From assembly GCA_003644895.1 (NCBI GenBank), contig QNDO01000104.1, forward strand, positions 1 to 5,854: a DNA stretch of 5,854 nucleotides. Direction: 5' to 3'. Each line of letters opens with the position of its first letter. Within the stretch, counting starts at the first letter, position 1. The DNA is from Candidatus Hydrothermota bacterium (GTDB lineage: Bacteria; Hydrothermota; Hydrothermia; UBA1063). The notes under the pieces are model-generated. The model did no database searches, was not told the DNA's origin, and saw only the letters and a program-made list of their open reading frames with translations. The translations under genes were made by a program, and so were the position numbers. Shown in pieces: positions 1-5,517 of this stretch.

Positions 1-73
1 ATTTTGCACATAGGGTCAAATCTTCAGTATCACTGAAAAATAATCTGCTCATGATGAAATAGCATATTTTCAT
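1..73 (-). CDS. Possible 5' end of a further minus-strand gene, truncated by the window edge
   Basis: Downstream of the last ABC gene, an ATG at 73-71 opens a frame of 24 codons that reaches base 1 without a stop. It begins MKICYFIMSRLFFSDTED; a second ATG lies at 52-50. The gap to the ABC stop codon is 15 bases, which would fit a continuing operon. There is no recognisable Shine-Dalgarno sequence before either ATG, and 24 open codons can occur by chance. I recognise no family. The alternative is that this is simply the non-coding 3' end of the operon, and confidence is low. Confidence 0.22.
   Translation of the reverse strand, partial: MKICYFIMSRLFFSDTEDLTLCAK
23..37. repeat. Short perfect inverted repeat downstream of the operon
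   Basis: The sequence is TTCAGT-ATC-ACTGAA, with 6-bp arms and a 3-base loop, about 50 bases past the stop of the last ABC gene. It could form a small hairpin in RNA from either strand. On the minus strand it is not followed by a T tract, and the stem is short and AT-rich, so it is not a convincing intrinsic terminator. It also lies inside the possible partial reading frame at the left edge. Confidence 0.3.
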
Positions 74-88
74 TTTTATTTAAATATT

Positions 89-2134
89 TTATACACTTTC
101 TATATCTTTGGCAAACTGGAGAGTATACAGATGGTAGTAAAGTCCCCTCTTTTTAATCAATTCTTCGTGTTTACCACTTTCTTTAATTGTCCCATCATAA
201 ATCACTATGATATTATCAGCGTCTTTGATAGTTGAGAGTCTATGAGCAATCACAATGGATGTTCTATTCTGGAGAACCTTTTTAAGAGCCTTCTGTATCA
301 GATACTCAGTATGTGAGTCTACATTAGCTGTTGCTTCATCCAAGACCAGGATTTTAGGGTCAAAGGCGATTGCTCTTGCAAAGGATAAAAGTTGCCTCTC
401 ACCCACAGAGAGTGTGGTACCTCTTTCACCGAGTTCTGACTTAAGACCTTCATCCAGTTTTTGAATGAACTCATGGGCATACACATATTTGATAGCCTTT
501 TCCACCTTTTCTTCGCTTATTTTTTCGTTATATAATTTAACGTTTTTTTCCACAGGACCTGAAAAAATGAAGACATCCTGTAGCACCAGGGCCATCTGAG
601 ATCGCAGATATCCAAGGTCATATTCTTCTATATCTATATCATCAATCAAAATTCTACCTTTGTTGTGCCTGTAAAACTGGAAAATAAGACTTATCAGCGA
701 AGTTTTCCCTGCTCCTGTTGGTCCCACAACAGCCAGTGTCTCTCCTGGATTGACAACAAAGGATATATCTTTTAGAACCCATTCATCCCTATTATAAGCA
801 AACCATACATTTTTAAACTCTACTTTACCCCGAATCTGTTTTCTTAACCCTTTGCCCTTAAATTCCACATTTTCATCCAGTAAGGCAAATATTCTCTCTC
901 CAGCAGCCATGGCAGATTGCATAATATTGTATTTTTCTGAGAGATCTCTTATGGGCCGGAAAAACATGTCAATGTATGATATAAAAGCAACCAAAGCACC
1001 GAAAGAGAGATTTGCCCGGATTACCTCACCTCCACCAAGCCAGATAAGCACTGCAAGGGCCAATGCTCTAATTACTTCAATCAATGGGCGAAAGACGGCG
1101 AAGATGTAGAGCTGCTTCATATTTGCGGCAAATAATTGGTTATTGACATCCAGGAATCTTTTCCACATCGTATCTTCCAGAGTAAAGATCTGGATTATTC
1201 TGATTCCTGAGATAGTCTCCTGAAGAAAAGCATTCAAGGCCGCGATTTTCTTCCTTACAATTCTGTAAGCATTTCTAACCTTTATGCGGAAAACCACAGT
1301 AATAAAAACTATTAAAGGCGTCAAGGCGACCATATACAGGGTTAGACGTGGATTCATTCGATACATAATTATGAGAATCCCGGCCAGTAACATTATATCC
1401 TTTAGTAGGTATACAAGTACAGAACTAAACATTTCGTTGATAGCAGCCACATCGTTGGTGGGTCGAGTTACAATTCTACCTGCAGGATTTTTATCAAAAT
1501 AAGCAAGAGGGAGGTGGAGTATATGCTCCATAATTTTTATTCTCATGTCGTACATTACTCTCTGCCCAACATATTGCAGAGTGTAAACCTGGGCAAAAGT
1601 AAATATGAAGTTGAAGACCAAGATTCCCAGAAAAATTGCTGCAAATATATATATTGCTCTGATGTCCCTTTCCCTTAAAATTCTAATTTCTTTTTTATTG
1701 AAATTTTTCAGGGAATTTTCAGGTATTGCATACTTGTTGTTCTGTGTGGGAATAAAATATTCTGCTTTCCCCTTTATGAGTTTATTTACTATGATAAAAC
1801 GTGTTTTCCCTAGAAGACCTTCCTTTTCAAGTTCTGCTTTATCTGCTCTTGAAACCTTTGATATATCTAGGAGGACCCTCCCGTCAGTTAATATTACAGT
1901 GCGATTCATAAATCTGCTGTCCAATTGTTCAGGTTGTGTGACTTCCACATAATGTGGAATTATATTACGATCAATTGCTGTTTTAGTGATGTAAGGGATT
2001 GCTAGGTCAAAAATACTGGTAAAAGCCAAGAATAAAATAGCCAGTGCCATTAATTTTCTATAGGGCTTTAAAAATGTGAAGAATCTCTGTAGTATAGTTT
2101 TATCATATATTTTTGTTCTGGTTTTATCCTGCAA
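89..2134 (-). CDS. ABC exporter half-transporter with extracellular insertion, catalytic-site subunit (BmrD/LmrD/TM288-like)
   Basis: This is a 681-residue type IV ABC exporter half-transporter, probably moving drugs, lipids or other hydrophobic compounds out of the cell as a heterodimer with the product of the gene just upstream. Six membrane segments are visible near residues 28-49, 160-182, 235-257, 262-283, 343-366 and 376-395. The nucleotide-binding domain has A-loop Y447, Walker A GPTGAGKTS (471-479), Q-loop Q519, Walker B ILVLDE with catalytic E600, D-loop ANVD (603-606) and switch H631. The signature is LSVGE (575-579) instead of LSGGQ. Residues about 55-158, between the first two membrane segments, form a hydrophilic insertion that explains a length some 100 residues above the family norm; BmrD and LmrD have a comparable extracellular domain. 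The start is TTG at 2134, chosen because GGAGG lies 6 bases upstream; the next Met is residue 29, inside the first membrane segment. It overlaps the partner gene by 11 bases. The transported substrate cannot be read from the sequence. Confidence 0.95.
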   Translation of the reverse strand: MQDKTRTKIYDKTILQRFFTFLKPYRKLMALAILFLAFTSIFDLAIPYITKTAIDRNIIPHYVEVTQPEQLDSRFMNRTVILTDGRVLLDISKVSRADKAELEKEGLLGKTRFIIVNKLIKGKAEYFIPTQNNKYAIPENSLKNFNKKEIRILRERDIRAIYIFAAIFLGILVFNFIFTFAQVYTLQYVGQRVMYDMRIKIMEHILHLPLAYFDKNPAGRIVTRPTNDVAAINEMFSSVLVYLLKDIMLLAGILIIMYRMNPRLTLYMVALTPLIVFITVVFRIKVRNAYRIVRKKIAALNAFLQETISGIRIIQIFTLEDTMWKRFLDVNNQLFAANMKQLYIFAVFRPLIEVIRALALAVLIWLGGGEVIRANLSFGALVAFISYIDMFFRPIRDLSEKYNIMQSAMAAGERIFALLDENVEFKGKGLRKQIRGKVEFKNVWFAYNRDEWVLKDISFVVNPGETLAVVGPTGAGKTSLISLIFQFYRHNKGRILIDDIDIEEYDLGYLRSQMALVLQDVFIFSGPVEKNVKLYNEKISEEKVEKAIKYVYAHEFIQKLDEGLKSELGERGTTLSVGERQLLSFARAIAFDPKILVLDEATANVDSHTEYLIQKALKKVLQNRTSIVIAHRLSTIKDADNIIVIYDGTIKESGKHEELIKKRGLYYHLYTLQFAKDIESV

Positions 2135-3851
2135 CTTCTTCCTCCAGCTTTTGCATTTCGTATATATGCTTGTAGATACCTTCTCTTGATATCAATTCTT
2201 CATGTGTCCCCCTATCCACGATTTTACCTCTATCCAGAACAATAATTTGGTTGCAGTCTTTGAGTGCCGAAACGCGATGGGAGATTATTATCGTAGTCTT
2301 TGTTTTTAAAAAGTCAGATAAATTTCTTAATATGCGTGATTCTGTCTCAGCATCCACTGCGGATAGTGCATCATCAAGTATAAAAATAGGTGCGTTTCTC
2401 AACACAGCCCTAGCTATGGCCAGCCTCTGTCTCTGTCCACCTGAGAGTGTAACCCCCCGTTCTCCTACCTGAGTATTAAGACCATCAGGCATTTCCATGA
2501 TTTCATCGTATATTTCTGCTACCTTCAAGGCATTAATAATTTCGTCTTCTCCAGCATCGGGATTTCCATAAGTAAGATTTTCTTTAATGGTTGTAGAAAA
2601 TAGAATACTCTCTTGCGGTACAAGACTTATAGATTTTCTTAAATCGTCAAGATACATACTCCTCACATCTACACCATCTATATAAATAGAGCCTTCCGGG
2701 GGATCGAAAATTCTTGGTATTAAATAAACAATAGTGCTTTTCCCAGAACCTGTTCTACCAAGAATTCCCAGTTTCTCCCCCTGTTTGATTTCGAAGTCTA
2801 TGTCATAGATAATCGGCTTGTTAGGTACATATCCAAAGGTTAGGTTTCTCACACATATGTTACCTTCTAGCTTGACTTTCCTAGGATGTGGAGGACTTGT
2901 GATTTCCGGTTCCGTTTTTAAAATTCTCTCTATACGGTCCATAGAAGCAGCACCTCTCTGTAGGAGGTTGGTAACCCAGCCTATTGCAATCATAGGCCAG
3001 ATCATCATTCCGAGGTAGCTTGAAAAAGCGACAAAATCTCCAAGAGAGATCTCGTTGAGGATTACTTTTCTTCCACCAACAAGTAATAGTAACGCAATAG
3101 ATAGGCTGGCAAAAAGATTTATAACAGGTTGAAATGCTCCCCATACTTTCACAAGCTTCATATTTTTTACAACAAAACTGTTGTTAATTTTTTCAAAATC
3201 ACGGAGCTGCCCATTCTCTTGGGCAAAACCTTTAATTACTCTTATACCGGTTATAGCTTCCCTCACACTTTCAGTCATTGTGGAAAAGGTTCTCTGGACA
3301 TCCTCAAAGAGTTTATATATTAGTTTTCCAAAGGATAACATAAAAATGGTGAGAATAGGAAGAGGTATCACTGTATAAAGTGTAAGTGTCGGTGAGATAC
3401 TTATCATAGCACCCAGAGAAAAAATGGAATAGATGAACGTGTCTGATAGAGCTACAATTCCCATTCCAACAGCCATTCTGATGGCATTTGCATCATTTGT
3501 GGCATGTGCCATAATCTCTCCAGTACGCTCTTTATTGAAGAAATTTGCAGACAATTTAAGCAGATGGTAATATAGTTCATTTCTCACATCACGTTCTACT
3601 TTTCTAGCTGTGCCCATTATGAAATATCGCCAGAAAAATCGAAATACAGCAATAAATAATGCCAGTCCCAGGATATACAATCCAAAACGCAGAAGAATAC
3701 CCGATGTGGCATTCCCTGATCTCAGTGAATCCACAGCTCTGCGAACAATAAGAGGAATAACGAGTTGGGCAAGATCAACCAGTAAAAGTGCTATAATTCC
3801 CAGCAAAATCTGGAATTTATATTTGAGCATCCTTTTTAGTAGTCCTCTCAT
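2124..3851 (-). CDS. ABC exporter half-transporter, degenerate-site subunit (BmrC/LmrC/TM287-like)
   Basis: This is a 575-residue ABC exporter half-transporter with fused membrane and nucleotide-binding domains, the normal length for the family. Membrane segments lie near residues 12-34, 55-76, 130-152, 154-175, 240-260 and 270-295. The ATPase domain shows A-loop Y341, Walker A GRTGSGKST (365-373), Q-loop Q413, a canonical LSGGQ (469-473), Walker B IFILDD (489-494), D-loop SAVD (497-500) and H525. The residue after the Walker B Asp is D494 where the catalytic Glu is expected, so the ATP site built on this subunit's Walker motifs should hydrolyse poorly. Its intact LSGGQ would complete the working site of the partner, which has the Glu but a defective signature. 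This reciprocal pattern is known for TM287/288, LmrCD and BmrCD. The ATG at 3851 lies one base after the DUF401 stop and has only a weak AAGG about 10 bases upstream, so translation probably depends on coupling. Confidence 0.95.
   Translation of the reverse strand: MRGLLKRMLKYKFQILLGIIALLLVDLAQLVIPLIVRRAVDSLRSGNATSGILLRFGLYILGLALFIAVFRFFWRYFIMGTARKVERDVRNELYYHLLKLSANFFNKERTGEIMAHATNDANAIRMAVGMGIVALSDTFIYSIFSLGAMISISPTLTLYTVIPLPILTIFMLSFGKLIYKLFEDVQRTFSTMTESVREAITGIRVIKGFAQENGQLRDFEKINNSFVVKNMKLVKVWGAFQPVINLFASLSIALLLLVGGRKVILNEISLGDFVAFSSYLGMMIWPMIAIGWVTNLLQRGAASMDRIERILKTEPEITSPPHPRKVKLEGNICVRNLTFGYVPNKPIIYDIDFEIKQGEKLGILGRTGSGKSTIVYLIPRIFDPPEGSIYIDGVDVRSMYLDDLRKSISLVPQESILFSTTIKENLTYGNPDAGEDEIINALKVAEIYDEIMEMPDGLNTQVGERGVTLSGGQRQRLAIARAVLRNAPIFILDDALSAVDAETESRILRNLSDFLKTKTTIIISHRVSALKDCNQIIVLDRGKIVDRGTHEELISREGIYKHIYEMQKLEEEVAG
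2141..2145 (-). promoter_or_regulatory. Strong ribosome-binding site that decides the TTG start of the second ABC gene
   Basis: GGAGG on the minus strand is separated by 6 bases (AAGAAG) from the TTG at 2134. It lies inside the last codons of the upstream ABC gene (Leu-Glu-Glu-Glu-Val-Ala-Gly). This is the only well-placed initiation signal near the start of this frame, and it supports a non-ATG start. Confidence 0.75.
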
Positions 3852-3852
3852 T

Positions 3853-4998
3853 TTATATAAGCCTTGTTATCAAAATGGCCGAAAATTCTATTATTATGAC
3901 CGGAATGATGAGCATGCTGTAAACTTCTTTCATTGATACCCGGTAGTATTCTTTGGTTGTGATTAAACAAAGATGAAAGGGGGAAAGCATCACTCCCATA
4001 AACCCTGACACATAGGCTATATATGCAAAGGGTTTATATTGTGAAAAAAGAGGCATCAAGAAAGGAAACGTAACTCCAACAGCAGCCTGAGTGAGACCCG
4101 TAACAAAGCCCACGCTGAAGGGTAACGTGGTAATTGCAAAAAGTGGAGATGTGCGATTTTCGAAAAATTTGACAAAAGAATTGAGAAAAGTGGTATGTTC
4201 GGTAGCACCTTTAAATATCAGAATCACCAGTATCAAAAAAGTTGTTCTAGAGATTAAGGATTTTTTCAGTATCTCGATAATTCTTTTCCCTGAAATTCTT
4301 TTCCACAAAATAAACAAAATTGTGGTTAATGGTAGAGCCACAAGAGTGCTTACCTTTAGTACTAGAATAAGTACTATTAAGAAAAATATCGGCCATAATG
4401 CATGGATAGATAATTTAAACCACTGGTCATTTTCTTCTCTTTCATGATAAATTGAATATTTTTTGCTAGGAATGAGTATATGAAGCATTATAAGACCAAT
4501 AATAATAGAAATAAAGAGAAATATTGATTGTTTCAGTATGAATTGAGAAATTTTGATGTGAGAGAAACCCGATGCAATGATGATGGCAGGATAAAGGGGC
4601 CAGGAAAATTCCCATATATGACGGAACCAGTAATTAAAAAAAAATTTAAGTTTGTTTTTAATTCCTATAATATCTCCAGTAGTGTCAGAAAGAGTTGCTG
4701 TCATCATGGCCCCAGCGGGCATGGGCAACAATCCGAATATAGCAGGTAATAAGAAAAGAGCTGTACGCATATCTTTAGTCACAGCTCTGAGAAAACGGAG
4801 GAGGTCTTTATCGAAGTGCGAATATTTAAAACTGTGCGCGAGTATTTGAACTAATATGACTAGAAAGAATACTCTGAAAAATGCAGGATTGAATATTTCT
4901 TTAATATATTCTGTAGATACCCCCCCAAAAATAGCCACAATACAAGTCAAGATCACGGGTACCAAAAAGGCTAAAATTTGGCCGAGATTTTTTGTCAT
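3853..4998 (-). CDS. DUF401 family integral membrane protein, probable transporter of unknown substrate
   Basis: This 381-residue, very hydrophobic protein has about ten membrane segments (for example near 7-25, 40-56, 78-94, 153-175, 197-215, 217-232, 250-263, 285-300, 325-345 and 360-378). I assign it to DUF401 from recognition of its conserved blocks: LPMPAGAMMTATL (91-103), the NYWFRHIWEFSWPLYP region (122-137), GFVTGLTQAAVGVTFPF (297-313) and GVMLSPFHLCLITTKEYY (335-352). The proline- and glycine-rich re-entrant-like blocks in both halves resemble those of ion-transporter superfamily carriers, so a carrier of an organic or inorganic anion is plausible, but no DUF401 substrate is established to my knowledge. 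Its ATG overlaps the MarR stop as ATGA, and its stop is one base before the first ABC gene, so it is a middle gene of the operon. AGGA immediately before the ATG is too close to be an ideal ribosome site. A G7 tract (codons 25-27) and a T9 tract (about codons 119-121) lie in the coding strand. Confidence 0.88.
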   Translation of the reverse strand: MTKNLGQILAFLVPVILTCIVAIFGGVSTEYIKEIFNPAFFRVFFLVILVQILAHSFKYSHFDKDLLRFLRAVTKDMRTALFLLPAIFGLLPMPAGAMMTATLSDTTGDIIGIKNKLKFFFNYWFRHIWEFSWPLYPAIIIASGFSHIKISQFILKQSIFLFISIIIGLIMLHILIPSKKYSIYHEREENDQWFKLSIHALWPIFFLIVLILVLKVSTLVALPLTTILFILWKRISGKRIIEILKKSLISRTTFLILVILIFKGATEHTTFLNSFVKFFENRTSPLFAITTLPFSVGFVTGLTQAAVGVTFPFLMPLFSQYKPFAYIAYVSGFMGVMLSPFHLCLITTKEYYRVSMKEVYSMLIIPVIIIEFSAILITRLI

Positions 4999-5417
4999 TC
5001 CTGATCGGCAGCTTCTTTCATCCTGGTTAAGAGTTCAAATAACTTTTCTTTTTCGTCTTCTGTTAACTCCTGAGTAATTTTCCTTAAAAAATCCACCCTT
5101 TTGTCTATTACTCTTTTTATTACCTCTTCTCCGGCTGGTGTTAAAAGTACAATTTCACTCCTTCTATCTTTTTCTCTTTTTGCTCTTTTAACAAATCTTC
5201 TTTTCTCTAAACGTTCTACAATCCCTGAAATTGTACTCTTTGCAAGATAGAGGTCCTTGGAGAGATTGGTCTGATTCAGAGGACCGTTAAAATAAAGGTG
5301 TACCATTAGATTGAACTGAGGCGGAGTTAAGCCAATTTCATTTAAGGCTTCACGGCCCTTCTTTGTGATTTTGAAGGCCAGGTCTCTCATCACTTTTTCC
5401 AATTCTCTTTCAATCAT
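4995..5417 (-). CDS. MarR-family winged-helix transcriptional regulator
   Basis: This 140-residue protein has the usual MarR length and layout. An N-terminal dimerisation helix (about 1-27) is followed by a winged helix-turn-helix: TPPQFNLMVHLYFNG (31-45), the helix-turn-helix LNQTNLSKDLYLAKSTISGIVERLEKRRFV (47-76) with recognition helix about 59-71, then the wing REKDRRSEIVLLT (81-93), which carries the conserved D84-x-R86 pattern that contacts the minor groove. A charged C-terminal helix (about 105-140) completes the dimer interface. Family members bind palindromes near their own promoters and are released by small phenolic or lipophilic ligands. As the first gene of an efflux operon with a divergent promoter region, it is most likely an autorepressor that also controls DUF401 and the ABC exporter. 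The ATG at 5417 is supported by a near-perfect GGGAGGTG sequence 5 bases upstream. Confidence 0.95.
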   Translation of the reverse strand: MIERELEKVMRDLAFKITKKGREALNEIGLTPPQFNLMVHLYFNGPLNQTNLSKDLYLAKSTISGIVERLEKRRFVKRAKREKDRRSEIVLLTPAGEEVIKRVIDKRVDFLRKITQELTEDEKEKLFELLTRMKEAADQE

Positions 5418-5422
5418 CTAAA

Positions 5423-5430
5423 CACCTCCC
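5423..5430 (-). promoter_or_regulatory. Strong ribosome-binding site of the MarR gene
   Basis: GGGAGGTG on the minus strand is followed by TTTAG and the ATG at 5417. It is close to the full anti-Shine-Dalgarno complement and fixes the start of the regulator and of translation of the operon. Confidence 0.85.
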
Positions 5431-5446
5431 TGTTCGTAATACTAAC

Positions 5447-5475
5447 ATTTTAAATTATAGGATAATTATAGTCAA
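5447..5475 (-). promoter_or_regulatory. Candidate sigma70-type promoter for the operon, proximal
   Basis: On the minus strand, TTGACT (5475-5470) and TAAAAT (5452-5447) are separated by a 17-base spacer (5469-5453). Each box matches the consensus at five of six positions, and the spacing is ideal. Transcription would start near 5440, leaving a leader of about 20-25 bases with the MarR ribosome site. It competes with a second, partly overlapping candidate upstream, and one or both may be real. Confidence 0.5.
5453..5471. repeat. Tandem direct repeat of AATTATAG with 11-bp period
   Basis: AATTATAG occurs at 5453-5460 and again at 5464-5471, separated by GAT. The 11-base period is about one helical turn, so a protein could meet both copies on the same face of the DNA. 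The repeat lies within the operon promoter region and includes both TATAAT-like minus-strand hexamers. In such AT-rich DNA it may be an accident of overlapping -10-like sequences. Confidence 0.45.
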
Positions 5476-5494
5476 ATATTTCTTGACATTTCAA
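5465..5494 (-). promoter_or_regulatory. Candidate sigma70-type promoter for the operon, distal
   Basis: On the minus strand, TTGAAA (5494-5489) and a perfect TATAAT (5470-5465) are separated by an 18-base spacer (5488-5471). Transcription would start near 5458. The spacer contains the whole 17-bp inverted repeat, an arrangement typical of repressor control, so this is the better candidate for a MarR-regulated promoter. Confidence 0.5.
5471..5487. promoter_or_regulatory. Candidate operator: 17-bp inverted repeat between divergent genes
   Basis: The sequence reads GTCAA-ATATTTC-TTGAC, with perfect 5-bp arms 12 bases apart centre to centre and an AT-rich middle. This size fits the operators bound by MarR dimers. 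It occupies the spacer of the distal operon promoter, and its right arm is the TTGAC of the divergent promoter's -35 box, so a bound dimer could block both directions. Assignment to the adjacent MarR protein is by position and size only. Confidence 0.5.
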
Positions 5495-5513
5495 AATATA
5501 TACACCAAATTAT
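5483..5513 (+). promoter_or_regulatory. Candidate promoter for the divergent GGDEF-like gene
   Basis: A perfect -35 TTGACA lies at 5483-5488. The best -10 is AATTAT (5508-5513, four of six matches) after a 19-base spacer, longer than ideal. The implied start of transcription, near 5520, falls between the two candidate start codons of the gene, which would favour the downstream one. The -35 is convincing but the -10 is weak. Confidence 0.4.
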
Positions 5514-5517
5514 TAAC

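Noticed and set aside
23..37. Inverted repeat considered as an intrinsic terminator of the operon
   Set aside because: The stem is only 6 bp and AT-rich, and there is no T tract after it in the direction of transcription.
255..1952. Several plus-strand open frames of 69-115 codons opposite the second ABC gene, with similar ones opposite the other operon genes
   Set aside because: All are antisense shadows of well-supported genes and show no family resemblance or promoter context.
2124..2134. Possible frameshift splitting a single ABC protein in two
   Set aside because: Each reading frame encodes a complete half-transporter with its own membrane and ATPase domains. The overlap is a normal operon junction.
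2881..3144. 87-codon minus-strand open frame inside the first ABC gene
   Set aside because: It is an alternative frame of a region that encodes conserved ABC exporter sequence. It has no motif of its own and no separate ribosome site was noted.
5418..5517. Riboswitch, small RNA or tRNA in the intergenic region
   Set aside because: It is only 100 bases of AT-rich sequence explained by promoter boxes, a palindrome and a ribosome site. No tRNA-like or conserved riboswitch core is visible.
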